NCBI GenBank assembly: GCA_003660235.1
Contig: QGON01000071.1
Span: 248,001 to 312,000, forward strand
Direction: 5' to 3'
Source of the DNA: a bacterium endosymbiont of Escarpia laminata
GTDB taxonomy: Bacteria; Pseudomonadota; Gammaproteobacteria; Chromatiales; Chromatiaceae
Length of the DNA: 64,000 bases
Part shown: piece after piece, positions 8,618-17,252 of the stretch
Numbering within the stretch: the first letter of the stretch is position 1
Layout of the letters: each line of letters starts with the position of its first letter
Notes under the pieces: model-generated
Databases searched by the model: none
What the model saw: the letters and a program-made list of their open reading frames with translations, nothing else
What the model was told of the DNA's origin: nothing
Program-made: the position numbers and the translations under genes

Positions 8618-10006
8618 ATGCTCAAGATCTACAACGACCTCAATAACCGCAAAGAAATGTTTGAACCTCTGGAAGCAGGCAAGGTGCGGATGTATGTCTG
8701 TGGTATGACCGTCTACGACCTCTGTCACTTGGGGCATGCGCGGGTGATGGTGGTGTTCGATGTGGTGGCCCGCTACTTTCGTCACCTCGGCTACGACGTT
8801 ACCTATATTCGGAATATCACCGATATTGACGACAAGATCATCGCTCGCGCCAATGAAAATGGCGAGCCTTTCATGGATCTCACCGACCGCTTTATCCTGG
8901 CGATGCATGAGGATTCGGACGCATTGGGCATTCAACCGCCGGATGATGAACCCAGAGCCACCGGCCATATGAGCGAGATTCTCGCCATGATCGAAAAGTT
9001 GATCGCTAAAAATCACGCCTATATGGCGGATAATGGTGATGTCTATTACAGCGTGCGCAGTTTTACCGGTTACGGAAAACTGTCGGGCAAGTCGATCGAC
9101 GATCTGGAATCGGGGGCGCGTGTCAAACCGGGGGATGCCAAGCGCGATCCGCTGGATTTCGCTCTCTGGAAGGCCGCCAAGCCAAGTGAACCGGCGTGGG
9201 ATTCTCCCTGGGGACAGGGGCGTCCGGGCTGGCATATCGAGTGCTCCGCCATGTCCTGCACCGCTTTGGGCGATACCTTCGATATCCACGGCGGCGGGGC
9301 CGATCTGATCTTCCCGCATCATGAAAACGAGATTGCCCAGTCAGAGGGCGCGAGCGGCCACCCGTTCGTAAAATATTGGATGCACAACGGTTTTGTTCGC
9401 ATCGCCGACGAGAAAATGTCCAAATCACTGGGTAACTTTTTTACCGTGCGGGAGATTCTGGCGCGATATCAGGCAGAAGAGGTGCGTTACTTCATCCTCA
9501 CCAGCCAATATCGCAGTCCTCTCAACTACGATAGTGAGCATCTCGACAACGCCCGGGGCGCATTGACCCGTTTCTACACTGCGATGCGGGGCTTGCCGAA
9601 GGTTGAGTCAACGGGAGCAGAGACTTTTTCTCAGCGTTTTCACGATGCTATGGATGACGACTTCAACACGCCTGAAGCGCTGGCTGTGTTGTTTGACATG
9701 GTTCGTGAAATCAATAAGTTGCGTGATACTGATCAGGCGGCGGCAGCCGGCTTGGCAGCGGAGCTGCGTCGTCTGGGCGATGTGCTGGGTATTCTGCAGG
9801 ATGATCCGGAGCGCTATCTCAAGGGGGGAGAGCCGGGTGCAGATGATGGACTCAGGGACGATGAGATTGACGCCATGATCCAGCAGCGTATCGATGCCCG
9901 CGTCAGCAAGGATTGGGCCGAGGCAGACCGCATCAGAGACGCGCTACAAGAGGCGGGAGTGCTCCTCGAAGATGGTGCGCAAGGCACCACTTGGCGCAGG
10001 GGCTGA
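8618..10006 (+). CDS. cysS: Cysteinyl-tRNA synthetase
   Basis: The class I synthetase, 462 residues from ATG 8618 ([10 protein letters not shown]), charges tRNA-Cys. Zinc ligands are visible: Cys28 in YVCGMTVYD, the Cys of GWHIECSAM, and the His/Glu of [10 protein letters not shown]. The HIGH motif is CHLGHAR at 36-42 and the KMSKS loop is EKMSKSLGN near residue 266. The open frame has 14 extra codons upstream with no family resemblance, so I take the downstream ATG. It stands between two chemoreceptor genes on the same strand. Confidence 0.97.
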   Translation: MLKIYNDLNNRKEMFEPLEAGKVRMYVCGMTVYDLCHLGHARVMVVFDVVARYFRHLGYDVTYIRNITDIDDKIIARANENGEPFMDLTDRFILAMHEDSDALGIQPPDDEPRATGHMSEILAMIEKLIAKNHAYMADNGDVYYSVRSFTGYGKLSGKSIDDLESGARVKPGDAKRDPLDFALWKAAKPSEPAWDSPWGQGRPGWHIECSAMSCTALGDTFDIHGGGADLIFPHHENEIAQSEGASGHPFVKYWMHNGFVRIADEKMSKSLGNFFTVREILARYQAEEVRYFILTSQYRSPLNYDSEHLDNARGALTRFYTAMRGLPKVESTGAETFSQRFHDAMDDDFNTPEALAVLFDMVREINKLRDTDQAAAAGLAAELRRLGDVLGILQDDPERYLKGGEPGADDGLRDDEIDAMIQQRIDARVSKDWAEADRIRDALQEAGVLLEDGAQGTTWRRG

Positions 10007-10247
10007 TACCTCTCACCCCCTACCCCAGCAATCGGATGAGGTATTCAAATGGAGAAGCGGCGTCCCGTCGCACCTACATATGCTTCTCGGCAAGCTTCGG
10101 GAAATTTACCCCAAAGAGATTAAAGAAATCCCCACCCTGGACGCTTATCAAGGACAGATCCTTTGTTTTCTTACGAGCCCCACCCTGCAGAATAGGGGCG
10201 CCGGAGAGACAAAACCTGCTTTTACTGATCTTGATGAGGGAATGTTA

Positions 10248-11873
10248 ATGTCTATCAAAGGACAATCACTTAGCGCCAGGTTGCTTCTGTTGGCGCTCGT
10301 CGGCACCCTGCTGATGGGCTCGGCCATTGCATATGGCGTAATTTCACTGCTCAATGTGCTTGAGGTCTATGACTATGCTCTGGATCACCAGGTCGACAAT
10401 GAGCGCCAGATGTTGATCATGCAGAGTGACTTCAAGAAGCAGGTACAGGAGTGGAAAAATGTCCTGCTACGTGGATTTGATGCGAAGAATCTTAATAAGT
10501 ACTGGGGTAAATTCGAGGCCCAGGAGGCCTCGATAAAGGCGAATGGGGCAAAGTTGCTGTTCCGGCTGGAAGATGATTCTGCGAAGCGGATTTTGCGATC
10601 GTTTCTCACCTCCCACGAGCAGATGGGGCGTGCTTATCGTGCGGGGCTGGAGAAATTCAAACAGTCTGGCTTTGATCCCAAGGTGGGTGACAAATCGGTG
10701 AAAGGGATCGACCGGGCACCCACCAGAAAACTGGCTGAAGCGGCGGAGAATATCTCGCAGCGGCTCTACCAATCCACCAGTCACTTGCGTGACCAAAGTC
10801 ACAATGCGCTGTTCGTCAGTCTGCTGGTCGCACTGGTTGCACTGGTCGCCATGGCCGGTTTCACAGTCTGGATGTTAAAACGCATCATCATCAATCCCAC
10901 CAAGGCGATCTCTGTCTCGCTCAAACGGTTTGCCGATGGGGATTTCAGTAAGATCGATATCGAGCATCAAGGTGGTGAACTGGGTGAAGTGGCAGAGAGT
11001 GCGTTGCAGGTAAAAGAGCATCTTGGTGGCATTATCCGTGAGGTCAGGGGTGCTGCCGTTGAGTTGATCCGGGCTGCGGGGAGCCTCTCTGAGACAACCC
11101 ACAACACTCAGGACGGCCTGGTGCGACAGCAGGGCGATATCCAGCAGGTGGCAACGGCAATGGATCAGATGTCTGCGGTGGTCAACCAGGTTTCCAGTAA
11201 CGCCCAAGCGGCGGTTGAAGCCGCGCGCACTGCGGATGCCGCCTCCACTGAGGGCCGCAAGATTGTGGAGACGGGTATCATTGAAGTCAGAGAGCTGGCG
11301 CAGGATGTGGAGGGTGCAGCTGATGTGGTGCAGAGCCTGCAAGGGGATGTGGCCAACATCGGCTCGGTGCTCGATGTCATCAAGAGCATCGCGGAACAGA
11401 CCAATCTGCTGGCGCTGAATGCAGCCATCGAGGCGGCACGGGCCGGTGAACAGGGACGGGGATTTGCGGTGGTCGCCGATGAGGTGAGGACGCTGGCGGG
11501 GCGTACCCAGGAGTCAACCAGTGAGATTCAGCAGATGATCGAACGGCTTGAGTCGGGATCTGGCCGCGCGGTCAAGGTAATGGCTGAGAGCCGCCAGCGG
11601 GTGGAGGTGAGTGTTGAGCATGCCAGCAAGGCAGGAGAGTCACTCAGACAGATTACAGATGCCGTCGCAGCGATAGCGCAGATGAACGAGCAGATTGTGG
11701 CCAGTTCGTCCGAACAGAGTACGGTGACTGAAGAGATCCATCGTAACGTTACCAGTATCAATGATCTGGCCAGGCATACTGGAGAGAGCGCCCGTGCGGC
11801 GTCGGAAGCCGGAGAGGGCGTAGCCGCACTGGCCGGTAATATGGAGGCTCTGGTAGGGCGTTTTAAGGTCTGA
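10248..11873 (+). CDS. Methyl-accepting chemotaxis protein
   Basis: The 541-residue receptor starts at ATG 10248, preceded by a TGAGGG ribosome site; the open frame extends 118 codons upstream but overlaps cysS and has no family content. Layout: TM1 about residues 10-32, periplasmic helical domain 33-185 (four-helix-bundle style), TM2 186-208, HAMP ([23 protein letters not shown]), then a long cytoplasmic coiled coil with the conserved tip [20 protein letters not shown]. There is no C-terminal CheR-tethering pentapeptide. The ligand is unknown. Confidence 0.92.
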   Translation: MSIKGQSLSARLLLLALVGTLLMGSAIAYGVISLLNVLEVYDYALDHQVDNERQMLIMQSDFKKQVQEWKNVLLRGFDAKNLNKYWGKFEAQEASIKANGAKLLFRLEDDSAKRILRSFLTSHEQMGRAYRAGLEKFKQSGFDPKVGDKSVKGIDRAPTRKLAEAAENISQRLYQSTSHLRDQSHNALFVSLLVALVALVAMAGFTVWMLKRIIINPTKAISVSLKRFADGDFSKIDIEHQGGELGEVAESALQVKEHLGGIIREVRGAAVELIRAAGSLSETTHNTQDGLVRQQGDIQQVATAMDQMSAVVNQVSSNAQAAVEAARTADAASTEGRKIVETGIIEVRELAQDVEGAADVVQSLQGDVANIGSVLDVIKSIAEQTNLLALNAAIEAARAGEQGRGFAVVADEVRTLAGRTQESTSEIQQMIERLESGSGRAVKVMAESRQRVEVSVEHASKAGESLRQITDAVAAIAQMNEQIVASSSEQSTVTEEIHRNVTSINDLARHTGESARAASEAGEGVAALAGNMEALVGRFKV

Positions 11874-11886
11874 TTGAGCGGTGTTT

Positions 11887-11923
11887 CGCAGGAGTGGCTT
11901 TGCGCCGCTCCTGCGTTACTTTT
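11887..11923. terminator. Bidirectional terminator between chemoreceptor and folD
   Basis: A hairpin with arms CGCAGGAG and CTCCTGCG (11887-11915) is followed by a T-rich stretch on the plus strand. It lies between the convergent chemoreceptor and folD genes, where a shared terminator is expected. Confidence 0.65.
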
Positions 11924-12779
11924 ACAGCGCGTTGTGCAGTTCTGCGGCCTGCAGCGTGTTCTCCAGCAGCGTGGCGATGGTCATCGGCCCCACACCGCCA
12001 GGGACCGGCGTAATCCAACTGGCGCGTTCGCTGCAGCTGTCGAAATCCACATCCCCCACCAGTTTTCCCTCATCCGTGCGGTTGATACCGACATCGATCA
12101 CGATCGCGCCGGGTTTGATCCAGTCGCCGGGTACAAAGCGGGAACGACCCACTGCCGCCACCAGAATATCGGCGTTACGGCACTTCTCTTGCAGATCTTT
12201 GGTGCGGCTGTGACAGACCGTGATGGTGCAGCGCGCAGCCAGCAATTCCAGTGCCATGGGCCTGCCAACGATGTTGGACTGGCCGATGATGACGGCATCC
12301 AGCCCCTCCAGTTTCTGTCCGGTGCGCTCCAGCATGGTCATGATCCCCTTCGGGGTGCAGGGACGCAGAATGGGCATACGCAATACCAGCCGGCCGACGT
12401 TGTAGGGGTGGAACCCATCCACGTCCTTGGTGGGCAGGATGCGCTCGATGACAGACTCCTCGTCGATCTGCTCCGGCAGCGGCAGCTGTACCAGAATGCC
12501 GTCGATGGCATCGTCAGCGTTGAGTTTGTCGATCAAGGCCAACAAGTGTGCCTCACTGGTATCAACGGGCAGATCGTGGCGTTCCGAGTAGAATCCCACC
12601 TCTTCACAGGAGCGGCGTTTGTTCCGGACATAGACCTGAGAGGCGGGGTTTTCACCCACCAGCACAACGGCAAGTCCTGGGCGGCGCAGACCCTGCTCAA
12701 TACGGGCCTCCACCTTGGTTTTGATCTCCTTTTTAAGGTCGGCAGCAATCACCTTGCCGTCAAGAATCTGTGCGCTCAT
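11922..12779 (-). CDS. folD: Methylenetetrahydrofolate dehydrogenase/cyclohydrolase FolD
   Basis: The 285-residue bifunctional enzyme oxidises 5,10-methylene-THF with NADP and hydrolyses the product to 10-formyl-THF. Signatures: [14 protein letters not shown] with catalytic Lys54, [23 protein letters not shown], the nucleotide-binding [13 protein letters not shown], and the C-terminal [14 protein letters not shown] take ATG 12779 (MSAQILDG), which matches family N-termini; five extra codons upstream are possible. Confidence 0.96.
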   Translation of the reverse strand: MSAQILDGKVIAADLKKEIKTKVEARIEQGLRRPGLAVVLVGENPASQVYVRNKRRSCEEVGFYSERHDLPVDTSEAHLLALIDKLNADDAIDGILVQLPLPEQIDEESVIERILPTKDVDGFHPYNVGRLVLRMPILRPCTPKGIMTMLERTGQKLEGLDAVIIGQSNIVGRPMALELLAARCTITVCHSRTKDLQEKCRNADILVAAVGRSRFVPGDWIKPGAIVIDVGINRTDEGKLVGDVDFDSCSERASWITPVPGGVGPMTIATLLENTLQAAELHNAL

Positions 12780-12867
12780 TTTACCTGCTTCCAAAACTGG
12801 ATTTGACTGGGATGCGAATCATAGCCTGAAAGGGCGGGGCCTGTAATCAATTCATTGGCACCGCCCA

Positions 12868-12896
12868 TTGACCTGACCCGCCTTGATCAGTATTAT
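12868..12896 (+). promoter_or_regulatory. Sigma-70 promoter of the tRNA cluster
   Basis: TTGACC (12868-12873), an exactly 17-base spacer and TATTAT (12891-12896) precede the first tRNA gene by about 43 bases. A GC-containing stretch follows the -10, as in stable RNA promoters. Confidence 0.75.
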
Positions 12897-12939
12897 TCCG
12901 CTTCTTCGCGCATCCTTGAGGTGTTGCGAGACCCGAAAT

Positions 12940-13016
12940 CGGGGTATAGCGCAGCCTGGTAGCGCGCCTGCTTTGGGAGCAGGATGTCGGGAGTTCGAAT
13001 CTCTCTACCCCGACCA
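12940..13016 (+). tRNA. tRNA-Pro (TGG)
   Basis: The 77-base gene folds as a full cloverleaf with the CGGGGTA/TACCCCG acceptor, anticodon stem CCTGC/GCAGG and loop TTTGGGA giving anticodon TGG. The T arm contains GTTCGAAT and CCA is encoded. It is first of four tRNA genes in a row. Confidence 0.97.
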
Positions 13017-13025
13017 AATTTATCT

Positions 13026-13102
13026 GCGCCCGTAGCTCATTTGGATAGAGCATCGGCCTTCTAAGCCGAGGGTAGCAGGTTCGAATCCTGCCGGGCGTGC
13101 CA
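13026..13102 (+). tRNA. tRNA-Arg (TCT)
   Basis: The 77-base gene has acceptor GCGCCCG pairing with CGGGCGT, anticodon stem TCGGC/GCCGA with loop CTTCTAA (anticodon TCT), GTTCGAAT in the T arm and encoded CCA. It lies 9 bases after tRNA-Pro. Confidence 0.97.
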
Positions 13103-13131
13103 AATACGGCAGATATACTTAAAGAGTTTAT

Positions 13132-13208
13132 GGTGGGCGTAGCTCAGTTGGTAGAGCTCCGGATTGTGATTCCGGCGGTCGTGGGTTCGAGACCCATCGT
13201 CCACCCCA
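13132..13208 (+). tRNA. tRNA-His (GTG)
   Basis: The gene has the extra 5' G characteristic of tRNA-His opposite discriminator C. The anticodon stem is CCGGA/TCCGG with loop TTGTGAT (anticodon GTG). CCA is encoded. Confidence 0.96.
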
Positions 13209-13259
13209 TATACTGACCGTTCCCAAAAGTCGCGGGAGGCGGAAAAAGCGCGATCTTTC

Positions 13260-13335
13260 GGGCCATTAGCTCAGCTGGTAGAGCAGTGGACTCTTAATCC
13301 ATTGGTCGAAGGTTCAAATCCTTCATGGCCCACCA
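13260..13335 (+). tRNA. tRNA-Lys (CTT)
   Basis: The 76-base gene has acceptor GGGCCAT/ATGGCCC, anticodon loop CTCTTAA (anticodon CTT), GTTCAAAT in the T arm and encoded CCA. It is the last tRNA of the cluster. Confidence 0.96.
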
Positions 13336-13343
13336 ATGAAATC

Positions 13344-13375
13344 AAGGGGTTGCGAGAAATCGTAACCCCTTTTTT
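13344..13375 (+). terminator. Rho-independent terminator of the tRNA cluster
   Basis: AAGGGGTT and AACCCCTT form an 8-bp stem (13344-13351 with 13364-13371) followed by a run of T, 8 bases after tRNA-Lys. Confidence 0.88.
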
Positions 13376-13446
13376 ATCTCACCCCCGAAAAAAACCCCGA
13401 AAATAAACGCCGTTTTCTGGAAAACCGGATCAGAGAACAATTTACT

Positions 13447-13741
13447 CTAATATTCCCCGTCTGTTGTTTTTCTCGGGCGCCCTAGCTTACCTAAGCGCGT
13501 CCGTCGATTTGTCATGGCCTCGATTTCTTCCACCTTCAGATCCCTGCGCCTATGCACCACGGCCAGCACAAAAAATGCCCTGATCCTTGATCTCGTAGAT
13601 GATCCGGTAGGAGTGGAGGAATAACTCCCTGACAGTTTCATCTTTGGAAGTAAATGCAGGCAAATCTATGCCTGTATGGCACACCATCTCTGCTGAAAGT
13701 CCTCGAAATACGAGGGAGGTATTGGTGGCGGGAATCGCCAC
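13447..13741 (-). pseudogene. ParE/RelE-type toxin remnant, frameshifted
   Basis: Two minus-strand frames join into one ParE-like sequence: ETVRELFLHSYRIIYEIKDQ ends in GIF, and the other frame continues FVLAVVHRRRDLK. This is the conserved second half of ParE toxins, which poison gyrase. The frames meet at a six-A run (plus strand 13570-13575); five would restore the reading. The N-terminal third does not look like ParE, so the gene is also truncated. No antitoxin gene is visible beside it. It lies between tRNA-Lys and the left island boundary. Confidence 0.65.
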
Positions 13742-13827
13742 CCGTTTGTGGTTTTGTAAAACTTTGGGGCTGGTTACGCGAAATTACGCTACGACTATAG
13801 ATAAGTTATTGTATATTAAGGAAATGA

Positions 13828-13851
13828 TGGTGCCGAGGAGAGGACTTGAAC
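13828..13851 (-). repeat. Left attachment site (tRNA-Leu 3' end copy)
   Basis: This is an exact 24-base copy of the 3' end of the tRNA-Leu gene at 28784-28807, including the T-arm sequence and CCA. The match ends abruptly on the inner side (CTACCATT here against CCTCCACG at the tRNA), as expected for an attL or attR core. Confidence 0.88.
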
Positions 13852-13909
13852 TACCATTAGAATCGCAAATTATCTATATAAAACAATGCGTTACAATTTT
13901 ATAATTTCA

Positions 13910-13930
13910 CTGCGTTCCACTCACGTTCCA
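13910..13930. repeat. Left copy of 21-base island-end repeat
   Basis: The plus-strand sequence matches 28599-28619 at 18 of 21 positions; all three differences are T here and C there. It contains two tandem copies of a CGTTCCAC-like unit. It lies 58 bases inside the left attachment site and may be a recombinase arm site. Confidence 0.65.
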
Positions 13931-14028
13931 CGTTGATTCTTGCGGATGCTCTATCGGCTCATTCTTAATCTGGATTTTCCAGGGTATCTTCGTGCCCCAG
14001 TCATATGCAAAAGCCTCATGCTGCCAAC

Positions 14029-14987
14029 CTATAATTCGCCTATATGCTTCTGGATCTTTTCCAGAATGGTATCGAAAGGAATTTGCTCGCCGAAGTAAAG
14101 TGAAGCCGTTGCCTGGTAGGCGAGGGTGTACTGCTTCCTGATCACTGGATCCGATAAAAGAAATGCTTCGTTTTCGGCGATGATCAGGTTGTCGTCTTTT
14201 CTGAAGCGGTGCTCCTTCTCCGTGCCTGGTACTCCGGGGTGCCTATGAATGTGGTCACATCAGGATGCTCCAGGAGTTGGCCAATGTCGTAATAGTGACG
14301 GAGGAAGTTCGGCGGCATTTCTCCATTGTCCTGTTGCTGGCGGAATTTGGTGGAGACGGTTTGCAGCTTTTCCACAAAGGTATAACCGGGGTGATAGCAG
14401 GGAACGTCGATCGCTCGGTTATCTGCGAAGGTAATGTCGGTTTCCGAGGCCCTGTCAAAGGCCCATGAAGAAATTGTCCGGGACATGTTCGGCAGGGTGT
14501 CATCGAACCCGACTTCCAGCAGGATACCTTCCTTAAGACCGGCCGGATTTTCGAAGGCGCTTTCGTAATGCAAACGGATGCCGCCACTCCGGTATTTCAC
14601 ATCATCGAAGGCATGATCGCGAACGATGCTGATAATGCCTGCGATTTGAATGGTATCCGCGAGCCAGTCATAGAACTGCTTTCTGGATTCGATATGCCGG
14701 GATTTCTTGGTTTGATTCGGCGCAGAGAAGACCTCGAAAGGGGCGCATGCCGGATCAATGCGGATATCGATGTCTTCCGAGAATCGCTGGATGATGTCGA
14801 AGCCCTTGGATAGTGAGGTGCCGCCCTTTAGCTCGAAGCTGAATCCTTGTCTGCCCAGGCCATACAGACAGTGCATGATCCAGTAGTCTTTTTCCACCAG
14901 CACCGGCAATAGGTTGCGTTCGCTGGCAACGACCCGGATCAGATCGGAAAAGTCAGATCGTTCATGCAGGTAGGGGTCAGGCGGCAT
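14029..14987 (-). pseudogene. AbiEii-type nucleotidyltransferase toxin, frameshifted
   Basis: From ATG 14987 (MPPDPYLHERSDF) the frame runs through the AbiEii/AbiGii nucleotidyltransferase signature LKGGTSLSKGFDIIQRFSED then IDIRID, to a stop at 14184. Family-like sequence continues in another frame from about 14215: KEHRFRKDDNLIIAENEAF, ending GEQIPFDTILEKIQKHIGEL at 14029. The shift lies near 14214-14222 and is not in a homopolymer. The start overlaps the upstream antitoxin gene by 11 bases. In type IV systems this toxin class transfers nucleotides and is countered by AbiEi. Confidence 0.72.
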
Positions 14988-15558
14988 CAGCCAATACCTG
15001 ATCGAAGAATTTGCGGGTGGCGACCTTGCCATAGTTGCGGGCGGCCAGTCGGAGCTTACTGGCGTTCAGCTCTTTCGCTTTTGCACGTGCGCGCGAACGA
15101 AGCGCTTCAGTGTCTTCTGCAAGCGTAGGTAAATTATTCAGAAGATCTACGAGCAGGAATTCTTCCGAGAGTTTCCGGGGGAAGCGGGGTTTCCGGCGGA
15201 ATTCGAAGGAGAGGCCACCCAGCGTGAAGCGCCCATGGCGCTTGTGGTTATAGACGACACGGTTGTTGTAGAGCTGTGTGGTACCCAAGCCCAGGGTGTT
15301 GTAGGCGTTCGGTGAGGTGAGCAGAAAGTCATCCTCTTTCAGGAAACTGCGTACCAGTTCCCGCTCGTCTGCTGGTACCCGGCCAAAAACGGAAGCCTTA
15401 GGATAGTAATACAGGCCGTTCTGAAGTTTCTGCAGCACACCCTCATCAACAAGCTCACGTGCATGCCGGTCAACACTTTTCGACCATTGGGCCAGATCCG
15501 CGCGTCGGTACACACGGCCAGGGCGCAGGTGCTTTTTCAACTGATCCAAGCGTTTCAT
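14977..15558 (-). CDS. AbiEi-type antitoxin (DUF6088-like)
   Basis: The 193-residue protein begins with a winged-helix region: RPGRVYRRADLAQW, then VDEGVLQKLQNGLYYYPK. The rest matches the DUF6088/AbiEi antitoxin style. I prefer ATG 15558 over 15564 because the GAGGAA ribosome site is then at correct spacing. It is followed with overlap by the AbiEii-type toxin, as in type IV toxin-antitoxin operons. AbiEi proteins bind their own promoter, and the upstream region 15565-15819 carries repeated operator-like elements shared with a divergent second module. Confidence 0.78.
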   Translation of the reverse strand: MKRLDQLKKHLRPGRVYRRADLAQWSKSVDRHARELVDEGVLQKLQNGLYYYPKASVFGRVPADERELVRSFLKEDDFLLTSPNAYNTLGLGTTQLYNNRVVYNHKRHGRFTLGGLSFEFRRKPRFPRKLSEEFLLVDLLNNLPTLAEDTEALRSRARAKAKELNASKLRLAARNYGKVATRKFFDQVLADAA

Positions 15559-15688
15559 TGCCATTTCCTCTGATAGGGAATATAGCCTCTATCGGTAGAT
15601 ATGACAATAAAATTATTAAAAATTCATGCATAATAATTATTAAAGCCGCCGTTCATCCAACGCCCACGCTTCGATATTGGACAATTCT

Positions 15689-15803
15689 TGTCAAAACCCC
15701 AGGATTTGTTAGGTGTAACAGCATGAATTGACAAGTGCTTGGGCTGGTTGACAAAGTCAGTCTATACCCCTAAATTATTTAGGTGTAGCGACATATATTG
15801 TCA
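15689..15803 (+). promoter_or_regulatory. Duplicated promoter/operator of the second AbiE module
   Basis: TTGACA (15748-15753), a 17-base spacer and TAAATT (15771-15776) form a strong promoter. Two 25-base imperfect direct repeats beginning TTAGGTGTA and ending ATTGWCA lie at 15709-15733 and 15779-15803 (19 of 25 identical); the second covers the likely transcription start. A TTGTCA at 15689 precedes the first copy, suggesting a duplicated promoter-operator unit. AbiEi antitoxins autoregulate by binding such repeats. Confidence 0.6.
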
Positions 15804-15819
15804 ATCATGTGTGGTGGTC

Positions 15820-16626
15820 ATGAAGGTTCAAGACTTTTTCAGCGAGAATCCGGTATTCCGGCATGAGGCCTTTGTAGCCTTCCTGGAATCAACCGGCTCG
15901 CACCGGACGAAGACGCGGGAGGCGCTGCTTGCCTATCACGGCAAGGCAGGGCACCTGCTGCGGCTCCGCCGTGGCCTGTATGCTGTCGTTCCCCGGGGAT
16001 TCGCTCCCGAGGATTACCCGGTCGATCCCTACCTGTTGGCAGGGCATCTCGCAGTGGATGCAGTGCTGTCCTATCACAGTGCATTGCAGTTTCACGGCAA
16101 GGCCTATTCTGTGCATCATCGGTTTACCTATCTCACCCGGAATGCCCGACGGCCTTTCGTCTTTCGTGGACAGGAATTCGTTGCTATTCCGTTTCCCAGA
16201 GTGCTGCACGCCCAGCAGGCCGAACTGTTCGGGGTCACGACTCAACGGCATGCTGGGGGAGAGGTTCGCGTGACCAGTCTGGAGCGTACACTGGTCGATG
16301 TGCTGGTCCGCCCGGATCTGGGCGGTGGCTGGGAGGAGGTTTGGCGATCGCTTGAGTCTGTGGAGTACTTCGACCTGGATCAGGTGATCGACTATACGTT
16401 GAAGTTGCGTAGTGCAACCGCAGTGGCAAAGGTCGGGTTCTTTCTCGAACAACACCGTGATGCACTGATGGTGGATGAAACCCATTTGGTGTCGCTGCGT
16501 AAGCATGTGCCCAAACAGCCTTGTTATCTGGAACGTAGCCGCCGAACAGCCGGCAAGCTGGTTCCCTCCTGGAACCTCGTGGTACCGTTGGATGTCCTTG
16601 AGCATACATGGGAGGAGGCTGGGTGA
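15820..16626 (+). CDS. AbiEi family antitoxin/transcriptional regulator
   Basis: From ATG 15820 (MKVQDFFSENPVFRHEAF) the product is 268 residues. An N-terminal winged-helix region (GHLLRLRRGLYAVVPRG) is followed by the AbiEi core (VDPYLLAGHLAVDAVLSYHSAL) and the conserved VTSLERTLVDVLVRPDLGGG. The upstream open frame is ignored because it crosses the promoter. The stop overlaps a GTG start of a truncated toxin gene (GTGA), the usual AbiE arrangement. It is divergent from the first AbiE module. The antitoxin may now be orphaned. Confidence 0.82.
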   Translation: MKVQDFFSENPVFRHEAFVAFLESTGSHRTKTREALLAYHGKAGHLLRLRRGLYAVVPRGFAPEDYPVDPYLLAGHLAVDAVLSYHSALQFHGKAYSVHHRFTYLTRNARRPFVFRGQEFVAIPFPRVLHAQQAELFGVTTQRHAGGEVRVTSLERTLVDVLVRPDLGGGWEEVWRSLESVEYFDLDQVIDYTLKLRSATAVAKVGFFLEQHRDALMVDETHLVSLRKHVPKQPCYLERSRRTAGKLVPSWNLVVPLDVLEHTWEEAG

Positions 16627-16733
16627 ATCTATCGCTTCAAGACCTCCAGGCCAAAGCGGCGGCGACCGGATTTCCACTGGAAACCCTGGATAAATATTTC
16701 TTCCCTGGTGGGTCAAAAAATGCCAAATGTTAG
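16623..16733 (+). pseudogene. Truncated AbiEii toxin, first 25-30 codons only
   Basis: The GTG at 16623 overlaps the antitoxin stop and opens SLQDLQAKAAATGFPLETLDK, split here as the first part of a typical AbiEii N-terminus. After about codon 25 the family sequence is lost and a stop follows at 16731. Nothing downstream resembles the nucleotidyltransferase core, so the toxin has been deleted or displaced. Confidence 0.6.
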
Positions 16734-16969
16734 GCGTAGCCGCAGAGATCGAAGACCGTGATGCCGCCAGGGCGTACGTCCAACCCCAGTTGCCTTTGGC
16801 GTGCGTAAACGGCACCGGGCCAGTCAACGGTCGAGCCTGTCCGGGTATTGGCGCCACGGACTGAGAGTAGCACGTCTGTTCTAGGCAGTAATCGGCCGAT
16901 ATCGGCAATAATCGGTTGACAGGTACTGGCTGGACGCATATTTTTCAGTGATTTAGATTGGGAGGGCAA
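16730..16969 (-). other. Unassigned ORF in the AbiEii truncation point
   Basis: A 79-codon minus-strand frame containing RPASTCQPIIADIGRLLPRT followed by DVLLSVRG fills the gap between the truncated toxin and the next operon. It faintly recalls the central part of IS1380-type transposases but lacks the rest. It may be debris from the event that removed the toxin. I would not call it a gene. Confidence 0.2.
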
Positions 16970-17024
16970 TGCTCTGGCGCTCCCATGTTGGCTTTTAACC
17001 CATCACTCACGAGGGCGTTGAGGA

Positions 17025-17252
17025 ATGGTTGAGATGGAAGACCGCTGGTTATCAATAACTGAGATATGCAAATACCTCGGGGTCAGCAATGACACGGTAT
17101 ATAAGTGGATCGACAAGCATGGCATGCCTGCCCACAGGATGGGGCGTCTCTGGAAATTCAAGAAAGATGCCGTAGATGCGTGGGTAGAAGCAGGTGGGGC
17201 TGATCAGACAAACAGGAGCGGAATGAACGGAGCTAAAAATGGCCGGCCATGA
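17025..17252 (+). CDS. Excisionase-type HTH DNA-binding protein
   Basis: The 75-residue protein is a MerR/excisionase-like winged helix: WLSITEICKYLGVSNDTVYK, then WIDKHGMPAHRMGRLWKFKK and DAVDAWV. The natural start may be the fourth codon (MEDRW). Its stop lies 14 bases inside the helicase gene, so it leads the same transcript. Such small proteins commonly head restriction-like operons as regulators; because the island lacks an integrase, an excision role is less likely. Confidence 0.8.
   Translation: MVEMEDRWLSITEICKYLGVSNDTVYKWIDKHGMPAHRMGRLWKFKKDAVDAWVEAGGADQTNRSGMNGAKNGRP

Larger units (their letters stand above)
13742..14028. other. AT-rich left margin of the island
   Basis: This 287-base gap holds the left tRNA-Leu end repeat (13828-13851) and the left copy of a 21-base imperfect repeat (13910-13930). 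I see no gene with confidence. On the minus strand an open frame running left from the AbiEii end to a stop at 13907 reads GWQHEAFAYDWGTKIPWK, which may be the tail of an unrelated lost gene. Confidence 0.5.

Noticed and set aside
10007-10247. Riboswitch in the 240-base leader of the second chemoreceptor
   Set aside because: I compared it with the c-di-GMP (GEMM) consensus and saw no conserved core.
12940-13335. CRISPR-like array in the tRNA region
   Set aside because: The repeated GTAGCTCAG-type segments are D arms of four distinct tRNA genes, not spaced repeats.
16730-16969. IS1380 transposase fragment
   Set aside because: The resemblance is faint and no terminal repeats or catalytic residues could be placed.
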